DNA from: Microbacterium sp. MYb72
GTDB taxonomy: Bacteria; Actinomycetota; Actinomycetes; Actinomycetales; Microbacteriaceae
Assembly (NCBI RefSeq): GCF_002979415.1
Contig: NZ_PCOT01000006.1
Location: forward strand, 62,001 to 126,000
DNA length: 64,000 nucleotides
Direction: 5' to 3'
Shown here: positions 26,484 through 35,734 of the stretch, in pieces
Position numbering within the stretch: the stretch's first letter is position 1
How the letters are laid out: every line of letters begins with the position of its first letter
The notes under the pieces: model-generated
What the model was told of the DNA's origin: nothing
Databases searched by the model: none
What the model saw: the letters and a program-made list of their open reading frames with translations, nothing else
Made by a program: the position numbers and the translations under genes

Positions 26484-29032
26484 TCCGTCTCCGGCTCGGG
26501 GAGTCCTGCGGCCAGCGGCAGGGAGATGACCATCGTGAGTCCGCCTCCAGGGGTGTCCTCGGGTGTCAGGCTACCGCCCATGCCCTCGGTGAACCCGCGC
26601 GACAGGGCGAGACCGAGGCCGAGGCCGGTCGTGTTGTCCGTGTCGCCGAAGCGCTGGAAGGGCTGGAACATGCGGTCGCGGCGCTCGACGGGCACGCCGT
26701 CTCCGCGGTCGATGACCCTGATCTCCGCGCGGTCGCCGAGGGCGCTGGTGGAGATGATCACCCTGGTGTCGTCGGGCGAGTGGCGGCGGGCGTTGGCGAG
26801 CACGTTCACGATCACGCGCTGGAGCAGCACGGGGTCGGCGTACAGCGCGGGAAGGTCGGGGTCGAGGGTGAGCTCGACATCTGCCGGCCCCAGGCCCAGC
26901 TCGTCGACCGCGGCGAGGACGGTGCCGGCGGCATCCATCCGCGTGGCCGACACGGCGAGCACCCCCGCCTGCACGCGGCTCACATCGAGCAGGTCGGTCA
27001 CGAGGGTCGACAGCGTGGCGAGGCTCTCGTCGGCCGTGGCGAGCAGCTCGTCGCGGTCGGATGCCGACAGCTCGTGCGCCCCGCGGAGCCCGCCGATCGC
27101 CGCGACCGCCGAGGCGAGCGGACGGCGCAGGTCGTGGCTGACCGCGGAGAGCAGGGCGCTGCGCACCTGATCGGTCTCGACCAGCGCCTCGGCCTCACGG
27201 GCGGTCGCGCGCAGGTCGGTGTGCTCCATCGCCGCCGACAGCTGCGCGACGATGGCGTCGAGCAGTCGCCGCTCCGGGCCGTCGAGCGGAGCGCCGTTGA
27301 GTTCCAGGAGGGCCCGCGGCGCTCCCGTGACGGTCAGCCCGACGGGTACGGTCGTCGCCCGGCCGTCGGCCACGGGTTCGCCGTCGCTGGCCAGCAACTC
27401 GCCCTCCGGCGACAGCAATCGCACGCCGCTCAGCCCGAACGCCTCGCGCGTGCGACTGACCAGGGCGAGCACGGCGTTGTCTCCGCGGAGCACGTTGCCG
27501 GCGACCGCGGCCAGCAGCTCGGCTTCGGCGGCGGCGCGCTGGGCCGTGCGTGCTCGGCGGGCGGCCTGGTCGACGATGAGGCTGACCAGGATCGCGATGA
27601 CGACGTACAGGCTGAGCGCGAGGGCATGCAGCGGGTGGGCGATCGTGATGGTGAACAGCGGCGCGACGAAGAGGAAGTCCAGCGTGATCCCGGAGAGCAC
27701 GGCGGCGAACACCGCCGGACGCAGACCGCCGACCAGCGAGACGACGACCACGAGCAGCTGGTAGGCGAGCACCTCGGCGGTGATCGACTCCGGGCTGCGG
27801 AAGGTGAACATCACCCAGGAGAGCAGCGGGCCGAAGACGAGGGCGGTGGCGAAGCCCAGGGCCTCTCGGCGCCAGCCGAGCGCTCCGCCCTTGAGCCGGG
27901 GCAGCACGACCCGTCCGCCGGCGGCGGCGTGGGTCACGATGTGCACGTCGATGTCGCCGGAGCGGCGGATGATCTCCGAGCCGATGCCCGGTCCCGTGAG
28001 GGCGGCGGTGAGGCGGCTGCGCCGGCTGACGCCGATGACCAGCTGCGTGGCGTCCGCCCCCTGCGCGAACTCGACGAGCGTGCCGGGGATGTCGTCGCCG
28101 ATGATCTGGTGGAAGCTGCCGCCGAGCGACTCGACGAGCGACCGCTGGGCGGCGAGGGCGCCGGGGGTCTCGTCGCGGAGTCCGTCCTGGGCGGTGACGT
28201 GCACGGCGAGCAGCTCGCCTCCGGCCGAACGTGCGGCGATGCGCGCGCCGCGGCGCAGCAGGGTCTCGCCCTCGGGGCCGCCGGTGAGCGCGACGACGAC
28301 GCGCTCGCGGGCCTGCCAGGTGCCCTCGATGCCCTGTTCGGCGCGGTAGGTGCGCAGGGCGCTGTCGACCTCGTCGGCGAGCCACAGCAGCGCGAGCTCG
28401 CGGAGTGCCGTGAGGTTGCCGAGCCGGAAGTAGTTCGACAGGGCCGCGTCGATCCGCTCGGCGGGGTAGACGAGGCCCGCGGAGAGCCGGTCCCGCAGCG
28501 ACTGCGGCGCGAGGTCGACGACCTCGATCTCGTCGGCGCCGCGGACCACGGCATCCGGCAGTGTCTCCTGCTGGGCGATGCCCGTGATCTTCTCGACGAC
28601 CGCGTTGAGCGACTCGATGTGCTGCACGTTGACGGTGGTGATGACGTCGATGCCGGCGTCGAGCAGCGCATCCACGTCCTGCCAGCGCTTCGGATGAGCG
28701 GAGCCGGGGATGTTCGTGTGGGCGAGCTCGTCGACGAGGGCGATCTCGGGCGACCTCTCGAGCACCGCCTCCAGGTCGAGCTCGGTGAGCTCGACGCCGC
28801 GGTGCACTGCCGTGCGCCGGGGGATCTCGGGGAGGCCGATCGTCTGCGCCAGGGTGGCCGCCCTGCCGTGGGTCTCGACGACCGCGATCACGACGTCGCG
28901 GCCCTCCTGCAGCAGGCGCCGGCCCTCGGCGAGCATCTCGAAGGTCTTGCCGACTCCTGGCGCGGCGCCGAGCAGCACGCGAAGACGACCGCGGCGGGGC
29001 ATCCGCTCGCGGTCCGTCCGCTCTGGCGTCAT
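26480..29032 (-). CDS. kdpD: Sensor histidine kinase KdpD
   Basis: 850 residues with the full KdpD layout: N-terminal KdpD domain with Walker A LLGAAPGVGKTFEML, DELAHTNIPG and TTVNVQHIESLN motifs; a universal-stress domain; four membrane helices of the DUF4118 type (about 400-500); a GAF-like region; HisKA box SAVSHDLRRPLAS and ATPase boxes VIVNVLANARRHSPD and IRVIDRGDGVP. It senses low potassium or turgor and phosphorylates KdpE. Overlaps kdpC (ATGA) and kdpE, so kdpABC and kdpDE are one transcript here. Confidence 0.95.
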   Translation of the reverse strand: MTPERTDRERMPRRGRLRVLLGAAPGVGKTFEMLAEGRRLLQEGRDVVIAVVETHGRAATLAQTIGLPEIPRRTAVHRGVELTELDLEAVLERSPEIALVDELAHTNIPGSAHPKRWQDVDALLDAGIDVITTVNVQHIESLNAVVEKITGIAQQETLPDAVVRGADEIEVVDLAPQSLRDRLSAGLVYPAERIDAALSNYFRLGNLTALRELALLWLADEVDSALRTYRAEQGIEGTWQARERVVVALTGGPEGETLLRRGARIAARSAGGELLAVHVTAQDGLRDETPGALAAQRSLVESLGGSFHQIIGDDIPGTLVEFAQGADATQLVIGVSRRSRLTAALTGPGIGSEIIRRSGDIDVHIVTHAAAGGRVVLPRLKGGALGWRREALGFATALVFGPLLSWVMFTFRSPESITAEVLAYQLLVVVVSLVGGLRPAVFAAVLSGITLDFLFVAPLFTITIAHPLHALALSLYVVIAILVSLIVDQAARRARTAQRAAAEAELLAAVAGNVLRGDNAVLALVSRTREAFGLSGVRLLSPEGELLASDGEPVADGRATTVPVGLTVTGAPRALLELNGAPLDGPERRLLDAIVAQLSAAMEHTDLRATAREAEALVETDQVRSALLSAVSHDLRRPLASAVAAIGGLRGAHELSASDRDELLATADESLATLSTLVTDLLDVSRVQAGVLAVSATRMDAAGTVLAAVDELGLGPADVELTLDPDLPALYADPVLLQRVIVNVLANARRHSPDDTRVIISTSALGDRAEIRVIDRGDGVPVERRDRMFQPFQRFGDTDNTTGLGLGLALSRGFTEGMGGSLTPEDTPGGGLTMVISLPLAAGLPEPETE

Positions 29033-29631
29033 TCGCTCTCCCGCTCGTCGAGTGCGAGGTTGAGCTCGGCGACGTTGATGCGCTCCTCGCCGAGGAATCC
29101 CAGATCCCGCCCTTGAATCCTAGACTCCACGAGGTCCGTGACCTCCTGCTCCGAGAGTCCGCGCGCCGCGGCGACGCGGGGCGCCTGCAGCAGGGCGTAG
29201 GCGACGCTGATGTGCGGGTCGAGACCGGAGGCGGATGCCGTCACGGCGTCGGCCGGCACCTGCGCCGGATCCACGCCCTCGCGCTCGGCGATGGCCGTCT
29301 TGCGCTCCTGGATCGCGGCGACGAGGTCGGGGTTCTCCGGCCCCAGGTTGCTGCCGCTGGACGCGCCCGCGTCGTAGCCGTCGCCGGCGGCCGACGGGCG
29401 GGACTGGAAGTACTGCGGCAGGGCGTTGCCGTCGGCATCCGTGAAGGACTGCCCGATGAGGGCGCTGCCCTTGTCGCCGGGGAGCGCGGAGCCGTTCGCC
29501 TGCCAGGGCAGCAGCAGCTGGCCGATGCCGGTGACGAGGAGCGTGTAGCCGACGCCGAGGAGGAGGGTGAGGACGAGCATGGCACGGACGGCGACGCCGG
29601 TGGTGCGCAGGGCGGTGCGGGTGGAGGACAT
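29029..29631 (-). CDS. kdpC: Potassium-transporting ATPase subunit KdpC
   Basis: 200 residues: one N-terminal membrane helix (AMLVLTLLLGVGYTLLVTGI), then the outside domain with GSALIGQSF, YFQSRPSAAGDGYDAGASSG and SGLDPHISVAYALLQAPRVA, all diagnostic of KdpC. It stabilises the KdpFABC complex. It starts 12 nt after kdpB and overlaps kdpD. Confidence 0.96.
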   Translation of the reverse strand: MSSTRTALRTTGVAVRAMLVLTLLLGVGYTLLVTGIGQLLLPWQANGSALPGDKGSALIGQSFTDADGNALPQYFQSRPSAAGDGYDAGASSGSNLGPENPDLVAAIQERKTAIAEREGVDPAQVPADAVTASASGLDPHISVAYALLQAPRVAAARGLSEQEVTDLVESRIQGRDLGFLGEERINVAELNLALDERESE

Positions 29632-29643
29632 GGTGTGCGCCTT

Positions 29644-31782
29644 TCAGAAGCCCGGGATGAGGCTGACGACGAGGTCGATGAGCTTGATGCCGATGAACGG
29701 CGCGATGACGCCGCCGAGTCCGTAGATCAGCAGGTTGCGCTGCAGGATCTGCGATGCGCTCGCCGGCCGGTAGGCGACGCCGCGGAGGGCGAGCGGGATG
29801 AGGAAGACGATCACGATGGCGTTGAAGATGATCGCGCTGGTCACCGCGGATGCCGGTGAGTGCAGCTGCATCACGTTGAGCGCCGCGAGGCCGGGGAACA
29901 CTCCCATGAACATCGCGGGGATGATCGCGAAGTACTTCGCGATGTCGTTCGCGAGCGAGAACGTCGTGAGCGCGCCGCGCGTGATGAGCAGCTGCTTGCC
30001 GATGCGGACGATGTCGATGAGCTTGGTCGGGTCGGAGTCGAGGTCGACCATGTTGCCGGCTTCCTTCGCGGCCGAGGTGCCGGTGTTCATCGCGACGCCC
30101 ACGTCGGCCTGAGCGAGCGCGGGGGCGTCGTTCGTGCCGTCGCCGGTCATCGCGACCAGGCGTCCGCCCTCCTGCTCTCGGCGGATCAGCTCGAGCTTCT
30201 GCTCGGGGGTGGCCTCGGCGAGGAAGTCGTCGACACCGGCCTCCTTCGCGATGGCCGCCGCCGTGAGGGGGTTGTCGCCCGTGATCATGACGGTGCGGAT
30301 GCCCATGCTGCGCAGCTCGTCGAAGCGCTCGCGGAGTCCGTCCTTGACGATGTCCTTGAGGTGCACGACGCCGAGGATGCGGGCGTCGCCGTCGGCTGCG
30401 GTCACGGCGACGACGAGCGGGGTCCCGCCACTCTGCGCGACGCCGTCGACGAGGCGGGTGAGCTCGGCATCCGCCGTCCCGCCCAGCCATGCGGCGACAG
30501 CGGAGCCTGCGCCCTTGCGGATCTGCGTGCCGTCGACGAGGTCGAGCCCCGACATGCGGGTCTGCGCCGTGAACGGCACGACCACGGCGTCCGAGGGCTC
30601 GGCGACGCGGATGCCTCGCGCCGTCGCCAGCTCGACGATCGACGCGCCCTCGGGGGTGGGGTCGGCGAGGGATGACAGCGCGGCGACCCGCAGCAGCTCG
30701 TCGGCGTCGACGCCGGGCAGCGGCAGGACCTCGTGCGCACGACGGTTGCCGTACGTGATGGTGCCGGTCTTGTCGAGCAGCAGCGTCGTCACGTCGCCCG
30801 CGGCCTCGACGGCCCGACCGGACATCGCCAGCACGTTGCGCTGCACGAGGCGGTCCATGCCCGCGATGCCGATCGCGGAGAGCAGAGCGCCGATGGTGGT
30901 CGGGATGAGGCAGACGAGCAGGGCGATCAGCACCGGGATGCTGACGGGAGACGCCGCGTACGACGCGATCGGGTTGAGCGCGAGCACGACGACGACGAAC
31001 ACGATCGACAGGCTCGCGAGCAGGATGTTCAGCGCGATCTCGTTGGGCGTGCGCTGACGGCTCGCACCCTCGACGAGCGCGATCATGCGGTCGACGAAGG
31101 TCTCGCCGGGCTTCGAGGTGATGCGCACGACGATCCGGTCGGACAGCACCCGCGTGCCGCCCGTCACGGCGCTGCGGTCGCCGCCCGATTCGCGGATCAC
31201 CGGGGCGCTCTCGCCCGTGATCGCCGACTCGTCCACGGTCGCGATGCCCGCGACGATGTCGCCGTCGCCGGGGATCAGTTCGCCCGCCGTGACGATCACG
31301 ACGTCGTCGCGCTGCAGCTCGGCCGACGACACCTCGACGATCTCGGAGCGCTCGGCCGCGGCATCCGTCGCCTGGTCGTAGTGTGCGACGCGACGGGCCA
31401 TGGTGCTCGTGCGCGTCTTGCGCAGGCTGGCCGCCTGGGCCTTGCCGCGCCCCTCGGCGACCGATTCGGCGACGTTCGCGAACAGCACCGTGAACCACAG
31501 CCAGATCGCGATGCCCCACGTGAAGATCGGGGGCACCGCCGTGCCGCCGGACTCGGCAGGGCCGCCCAGGAACGGCTCGGCGATCGCGAGCACGGTCGTG
31601 AACGCGGCGCCGGCCCAGACCAGCAGCATGACGGGGTTGCGCACGAGAGACGCGGGGTTGAGCTTGCGCAGGGCGCCGGGCAGCGCCTCGACGAGCTGGC
31701 CCCAGCTGAACGAGCGCGGCTTCGGGGCGGGAGCGGATGCCGCGGCATCCGTGTGTTCTGCGGGTGTGGTGATGAGCGTCAT
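29644..31782 (-). CDS. kdpB: Potassium-transporting P-type ATPase subunit KdpB
   Basis: 712 residues. Phosphorylation motif [14 protein letters not shown], actuator TGES in [14 protein letters not shown] (whose Ser is the inhibitory phosphorylation site known from E. coli), and hinge [18 protein letters not shown]. The short P-type architecture with about seven membrane helices matches KdpB. It hydrolyses ATP to drive potassium through KdpA. One nucleotide separates it from kdpA. Confidence 0.97.
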   Translation of the reverse strand: MTLITTPAEHTDAAASAPAPKPRSFSWGQLVEALPGALRKLNPASLVRNPVMLLVWAGAAFTTVLAIAEPFLGGPAESGGTAVPPIFTWGIAIWLWFTVLFANVAESVAEGRGKAQAASLRKTRTSTMARRVAHYDQATDAAAERSEIVEVSSAELQRDDVVIVTAGELIPGDGDIVAGIATVDESAITGESAPVIRESGGDRSAVTGGTRVLSDRIVVRITSKPGETFVDRMIALVEGASRQRTPNEIALNILLASLSIVFVVVVLALNPIASYAASPVSIPVLIALLVCLIPTTIGALLSAIGIAGMDRLVQRNVLAMSGRAVEAAGDVTTLLLDKTGTITYGNRRAHEVLPLPGVDADELLRVAALSSLADPTPEGASIVELATARGIRVAEPSDAVVVPFTAQTRMSGLDLVDGTQIRKGAGSAVAAWLGGTADAELTRLVDGVAQSGGTPLVVAVTAADGDARILGVVHLKDIVKDGLRERFDELRSMGIRTVMITGDNPLTAAAIAKEAGVDDFLAEATPEQKLELIRREQEGGRLVAMTGDGTNDAPALAQADVGVAMNTGTSAAKEAGNMVDLDSDPTKLIDIVRIGKQLLITRGALTTFSLANDIAKYFAIIPAMFMGVFPGLAALNVMQLHSPASAVTSAIIFNAIVIVFLIPLALRGVAYRPASASQILQRNLLIYGLGGVIAPFIGIKLIDLVVSLIPGF

Positions 31783-31783
31783 G

Positions 31784-33463
31784 TCAGACGAGTCCTTCGG
31801 CGAGCGGGCCCAGGGTGAGCACCGGGAAGTAGGTGAGCGCGGTGACGATGACCGCCACGGCGATGAGGAGGCCGACGAACTGCGGCCGGTGGGTGGGCAG
31901 GGTGCCGGAGGTCTCCGGCACGTGCTGCTGAGCGGCGAGCGAGCCGGCCAGCGCCAGCACGAGCACGATCGGGAGGAACCGGCCGAGCAGCATCGCGATG
32001 CCCAGCGCCGTGTTGAACCACGGGGTGTTCGCGGTGAGCCCCGCGAACGCCGAGCCGTTGTTGTTGGCGGCGGAGGTGAAGGCGTAGAGCACCTCGCTCA
32101 TGCCGTGCACCCCGGGGTTCCAGATGCTCGTGGCCTCGACGTCCGCCCTGACGGCGGGGATCGCGAAGCTCAGCGCGGTGCCGGCGAGCACCAGGGTCGG
32201 CGTGACCAGGATGTACAGGCTGGCGAGCTTGATCTCCCTCGGGCCGATGCGCTTGCCGAGGTACTCCGGGGTGCGGCCGACGAGCAGACCGCCGACGAAC
32301 ACGGCGATGATCGCGAGCACGAGCATCCCGTACAGACCAGAGCCGACGCCGCCGGGGGCGACCTCGCCGAGCATCATGTTGAGCATCGGCATCATGCCGC
32401 CGAGCGCCGTGTAGGAGTCGTGCATCGAGTTCACGGCCCCGGTCGAGGTGAGGGTCGACGCGCTGCCGAACAGGGCGGAGCCCAGGATGCCGAAGCGCTG
32501 CTCCTTGCCCTCCATCGCCGCGCCGGCGAGCTCCGGGGCGCTGCCGCGACCGGCGAGCTCCAGTGCCGAGAGCGCGAAGGTGGAGACGAGGAAGATCGTG
32601 CCCATGACCGCGGCGATCGCGTACCCCTGCCGGTCGTCGCCGACCAGGCGTCCGAACGTGCGGGGGAGTGCGAACGGGATCGCGAGGATGAGCAGGATCT
32701 CCAGCAGGTTCGTCCACCCGGTGGGGTTCTCGAAGGGGTGCGCGGAGTTCGCGTTGAAGAAGCCGCCGCCGTTCGTCCCGAGGAGCTTGATGGCCTCCTG
32801 CGAGGCGACGGGGCCTCCGGGGATCGTCTGCGCACCCCCGGACACCGTGGTGACGTCGGTGAAGCCGGCGAAGTTCTGGATGACCCCTCCGGCGATCAGG
32901 GCCACGGCGCCGATCAGTGCGATCGGGAGCAGGATGCGTCCGAGCCCGCGGATGAGGTCGACCCAGAAGTTGCCGATCGTCGTGGAGCCGCGGCGGGCGA
33001 ATCCGCGCACGAGTGCGACGGCGACGGCGATGCCGACCGCGGCCGACACGAAGTTCTGCACGGCGAGACCGGCGAGCTGCACGGTGTAGCCCATCGTGGT
33101 CTCGGGGGAGTACGACTGCCAGTTCGTGTTGGCGACGAAGGATGCCGCGGTGTTGAACGCGAGTCCCTCCGGCACGGCCGGAAGGCCGAGCGATTCGGGG
33201 AGGAACGCCTGGAGCCGCTGCAGGCCGTAGACGAGGAGGAGTCCGACGACCGAAAACGCGAGGACGCCCCGCAGGTAGGCCCGCCACGTCTGCTCCGACG
33301 AGGAGTCGACGCCGATCAGGCGGTAGATGCCGCGCTCGACGCGCAGATCCTTGGGGGTGCTGAACACGTGCGCCATGTAGTCGCCCAGCGGGCGGTACAG
33401 CAGCACGAGCACCACGACCACGGCGACCGCCTGTGCGACGCCGAACCAGATCTCCCCGCCCAT
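31784..33463 (-). CDS. kdpA: Potassium-binding channel subunit KdpA
   Basis: 559 residues, about ten membrane helices. Four degenerate selectivity-filter regions are visible: [29 protein letters not shown], the segment near [14 protein letters not shown], and [29 protein letters not shown] is also characteristic. It is the ion-conducting subunit of KdpFABC. Its ATG overlaps the kdpF stop by one base (TGATG). Confidence 0.96.
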   Translation of the reverse strand: MGGEIWFGVAQAVAVVVVLVLLYRPLGDYMAHVFSTPKDLRVERGIYRLIGVDSSSEQTWRAYLRGVLAFSVVGLLLVYGLQRLQAFLPESLGLPAVPEGLAFNTAASFVANTNWQSYSPETTMGYTVQLAGLAVQNFVSAAVGIAVAVALVRGFARRGSTTIGNFWVDLIRGLGRILLPIALIGAVALIAGGVIQNFAGFTDVTTVSGGAQTIPGGPVASQEAIKLLGTNGGGFFNANSAHPFENPTGWTNLLEILLILAIPFALPRTFGRLVGDDRQGYAIAAVMGTIFLVSTFALSALELAGRGSAPELAGAAMEGKEQRFGILGSALFGSASTLTSTGAVNSMHDSYTALGGMMPMLNMMLGEVAPGGVGSGLYGMLVLAIIAVFVGGLLVGRTPEYLGKRIGPREIKLASLYILVTPTLVLAGTALSFAIPAVRADVEATSIWNPGVHGMSEVLYAFTSAANNNGSAFAGLTANTPWFNTALGIAMLLGRFLPIVLVLALAGSLAAQQHVPETSGTLPTHRPQFVGLLIAVAVIVTALTYFPVLTLGPLAEGLV

Positions 33464-33552
33464 CAGAACTTCTCCGGGGCGACGAGGGCGACCACGAGGT
33501 AGACGACGGCGGCCACGGCGAGAGCCGCGGCGGCGATCTCGAAGAAGATCAC
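33463..33552 (-). CDS. kdpF: KdpF small membrane subunit
   Basis: 29 residues from a GTG: one hydrophobic helix ([20 protein letters not shown]) ending EKF, the standard KdpF size and C-terminus. KdpF is a lipid-like stabiliser of the KdpABC complex. The GTG overlaps the stop of an upstream mini-ORF (GTGA) and its stop overlaps the kdpA start. Confidence 0.9.
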   Translation of the reverse strand: MIFFEIAAAALAVAAVVYLVVALVAPEKF

Positions 33553-33632
33553 AGTCGTTCCACCCCCTTGGCCACGAGGGAGACGAGGGCGAACAGCGCG
33601 AGAGTCAGCGCGATGTAGATGATGTCGAGCAC
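33549..33632 (-). CDS. 27-residue membrane microprotein at the head of the kdp operon
   Basis: A GTG at 33632 opens 27 codons encoding one hydrophobic helix ([20 protein letters not shown]) with a short charged tail GVERL. Its stop overlaps the kdpF start as GTGA, so the two are translationally coupled. AGGAG lies 14 nt before the GTG, farther than ideal. The size and single-helix shape resemble KdpF but the sequence differs, so the operon may encode two alternative or cooperating tiny subunits. I believe similar ORFs precede kdpF in related actinobacteria, from memory only. Confidence 0.7.
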   Translation of the reverse strand: MLDIIYIALTLALFALVSLVAKGVERL

Positions 33633-33670
33633 GAGAGTCGATCAAACTCCTGTGCGAGGGGCGCCGCCGC

Positions 33671-33692
33671 GATCCTCACGGTTCCCCTACGG
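33671..33692 (-). promoter_or_regulatory. Putative KdpE box of the kdp operon
   Basis: Read on the minus strand, CCGTAGGGGAA is followed directly by CCGTGAGGATC, an 11-bp direct repeat of the type bound by OmpR-family regulator dimers. It lies 39-60 nt before the first kdp ORF. The same repeat occurs upstream of the KimA-like gene (43176-43235). A further CCGTGAG half-site is at 33724-33718. Binding by KdpE is inference. Confidence 0.6.
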
Positions 33693-33783
33693 CGTCCGGG
33701 GCGACGCATGCGGGATGCTCACGGCATCCGCTCTCCGACGCCTTCGCGAAATGAACACGTCGAAACCTGAGGGCCGGGGAGGC

Positions 33784-34356
33784 TCACTCGGCGGGGGCGC
33801 CGCCGTACTTGCGGCATCCGCTGAATCCGCCCTCCTCCTCCGAGGTCGGGGAGACCGCTGCACGAGGCACGAGTTGGCTGGGCGACACCGATCCGGTGCA
33901 GGTGAAAACGATGAGATCGCCCGGGGCTGTCGTCTCGGGGAGGCGGGCGTGCATCGGCGTCCCGCCGTCTGCGGGGTGGATCAGCACCCGGCGGAGCACG
34001 CGGGAGCGTGGGGAGCTGAGGAGCTCCACATGCATCACGCGGGAGGCGATCGCGCCGAGTGTGCAGTCGACCGCGACGTCGACCTCGCCGTGCCATCGGC
34101 GGGGTTCGCTCCGGATCGTGACCGCCGCGATCACCGTGGTCAGGTGCTCCTCGACGCTGCGGGCGGTCTCTGATCTCGGCGCGATCAGGACGCAGGGTGT
34201 GCGGCGTTCCCGCGCCAGCTCGACGAGGGAGCGGCCGCCCACCGTGATGTCATGCGCGCCCACGGCGGTGTGCGCCGGCCACAGGGCGCTGGTGTCGCGC
34301 CGGATGTCGTTGCGCACGAGTGACGTCGCGTGCAGGATCGAGTGGGACAGGATCAT
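33784..34356 (-). CDS. Hypothetical protein, paralogue of its upstream neighbour
   Basis: 190 residues, ATG at 34356 overlapping the stop of the upstream paralogue (ATGA). No membrane helix or signal. Shared landmarks with the neighbour: LWPAHTAVGAHDITVGGRSL near residue 22, a central TVIAAVTI strand, VDVAVDCTLGAIASRVMHVELLS (split here for length: VDVAVDCTLGAI / SRVMHVELLS) and GDLIVFTCTGSVSPSQL near the end. I do not recognise the family. Strand-rich composition suggests a beta-barrel or sandwich. Runs in the same direction as, and just upstream of, the kdp operon, with the KdpE-type box between them. Confidence 0.65.
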   Translation of the reverse strand: MILSHSILHATSLVRNDIRRDTSALWPAHTAVGAHDITVGGRSLVELARERRTPCVLIAPRSETARSVEEHLTTVIAAVTIRSEPRRWHGEVDVAVDCTLGAIASRVMHVELLSSPRSRVLRRVLIHPADGGTPMHARLPETTAPGDLIVFTCTGSVSPSQLVPRAAVSPTSEEEGGFSGCRKYGGAPAE

Positions 34357-34895
34357 CGCGCGACCGCCTCGGATTGCGCGGTTGCGGGCCCGATGCGGAC
34401 ATCGTGCAGGGTGACCGCACCGGTGCACGGGACGGCGACGACATCGCCTTCACGGAGGTCCGACGGCAGGTTCGCGGTCGGGTGCGGCCAGCGGGATGCG
34501 GAGCCCTCGCCGGAGAGCAACTCGATCTCCACGGATCGGCAGGTGGATGCACGGCCGATGAGCCGGCTCTCCGCCCAGTGCGCTTCGAACCCGTCGAGGG
34601 CGCAGTCGGCGACGGCGATCCGCTTACCCTCCTGCGTGTCGATGCGGAGAGTGATCGTGAAGACGAGCACCGTCACGTCGGTTCCCCCTGCTGTCCGGTG
34701 GGTACCCATCAGGGAGTAAGGCAGGTCTCCCGTCAGCACCGCGGGGGCGCCGCTGACCTCGAGCAGGCGCATCAGCGAGATGCCGCCGACTGTGACGTCG
34801 GTGGTGGTCGCCTCGGTGTGCACGGGCCAGAGATGCACGGTGAGTGGAACGGGAAGGCTGCGACGCAGTGTGGGGAGGATCTCGGTGAGAGTCAT
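34353..34895 (-). CDS. Hypothetical protein, first of a paralogous pair
   Basis: 180 residues. Aligned with the downstream gene by LWPVHTEATTTDVTVGGISL (about residue 22), TVLVFTITLRIDTQEGKRI, a CALDGF...SRLIGRAS segment and GDVVAVPCTGAVTLHDV near the C-terminus. Clearly homologous by motif order and spacing, though diverged. No known catalytic motif, signal peptide or membrane segment. The pair is translationally coupled (ATGA), so the products may form a heteromer. Family unknown to me. Confidence 0.65.
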   Translation of the reverse strand: MTLTEILPTLRRSLPVPLTVHLWPVHTEATTTDVTVGGISLMRLLEVSGAPAVLTGDLPYSLMGTHRTAGGTDVTVLVFTITLRIDTQEGKRIAVADCALDGFEAHWAESRLIGRASTCRSVEIELLSGEGSASRWPHPTANLPSDLREGDVVAVPCTGAVTLHDVRIGPATAQSEAVAR

Positions 34896-34911
34896 GATCC
34901 CGTCTTATGCC

Positions 34912-35076
34912 GTGTGGCGAGGTGGCGAGCAGGCGTCACACAGAGCCCATACGCGCTGCACGTCGGGCGCTCACGGGCATCGTGCGGGCGTCGATCGAGT
35001 CGGCTCCGACGACGAGGAGGTCGTGGACTGGATCGAGGCGGCGGCGAACGAAGAGTCTGAGGACCGGCCCGCGTAG
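34912..35076 (+). CDS. Possible 54-residue acidic-tailed small protein
   Basis: A GTG at 34912 opens 54 codons ending in an acidic tail SDDEEVVDWIEAAANEESED, which looks protein-like, with good third-position GC in its second half. The first half is less convincing in codon use. A TTATGC sequence just upstream might be a -10 for a leaderless message. It lies in the 266-bp gap between divergent genes. Weak candidate; it may be spurious. Confidence 0.25.
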   Translation: MWRGGEQASHRAHTRCTSGAHGHRAGVDRVGSDDEEVVDWIEAAANEESEDRPA

Positions 35077-35161
35077 CCGTTCCGCATGGAAACGGGCGGG
35101 AGCCGTTCGGGTTCCGTCTGGATCCGCGCCTCGCGGTCGCGCGCGGAGGAGTGTGGATGGC

Positions 35162-35710
35162 ATGTCCCTCATCCACCGTCCCCGCTTCACCACCGCACCC
35201 GTAACCGCCGCGGTGCCCGCCGCGCTCGTTCGCGCCCCGCGGTGGGGGCACCTGTCGCGGAGCGTGAGCCACTACGGCACCGTCGCCTGCGTGCTGGCCA
35301 TCTATCCGCCCGACTCCTCGGATGCCGAGCGCCGGCTGGCCGAGGCGAACCGGCTGTACGCGCCGCTGTCCTTCGGCGGCAGCGTCGTCGCGTGGGTGGC
35401 CCTGTGCGCCGTCGGTGCGCCTCCGCTGCTCGCCGCGATCGCGCTCGCCGTCGTGCTCCTGCCCGTCGGCATCCTCCTCTCCCGTCGCTCCCGCGGCATC
35501 CGGAGCCGCACGATCACGCTCTCGTCGAGCAGGTCGGGGCTCGGCGACGACACGGCCGACGAGCGTGCGCGACAGCGCCGCCTCGACACCCTGGCGGAGG
35601 CACTGGAGGACGCCGCCGTCGCCTGCCGTCAGGGCGTGAGCGACCGCGCCGGATTCGACCGCGTGTGGCGGGCGGCGTATGCGCATGCGCTCGCCGTCGC
35701 GGTGCGGTGA
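35162..35710 (+). CDS. Conserved hypothetical protein with two membrane helices
   Basis: 182 residues from ATG 35162 (GGAGGA 9-14 nt upstream). Residues about 1-70 are soluble (SHYGTVACVLAIYPPDSS, then ERRLAEANRLYAPLSFG). Two adjacent hydrophobic helices follow (VVAWVALCAVGAPPLLAAIA, VVLLPVGILL), then a charged cytosolic tail with a helix ALEDAAVACRQGVSD. It resembles what I recall as the DUF6611 group, without confirmation. It lies 24 bp ahead of the DUF389 gene. Confidence 0.6.
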   Translation: MSLIHRPRFTTAPVTAAVPAALVRAPRWGHLSRSVSHYGTVACVLAIYPPDSSDAERRLAEANRLYAPLSFGGSVVAWVALCAVGAPPLLAAIALAVVLLPVGILLSRRSRGIRSRTITLSSSRSGLGDDTADERARQRRLDTLAEALEDAAVACRQGVSDRAGFDRVWRAAYAHALAVAVR

Positions 35711-35734
35711 GGCCGAGGCGAGCACAATAGGGGC

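Noticed and set aside
33633..33783. c-di-AMP (ydaO-type) riboswitch upstream of kdp
   Set aside because: Such riboswitches often precede potassium genes, but I saw no matching conserved core in this 150-bp region; the 11-bp direct repeats explain control better.
34936..35193. 85-codon minus-strand ORF in the gap before the two-helix protein gene
   Set aside because: No ribosome site and random-looking Arg-rich composition; overlaps promoters expected for the divergent genes.
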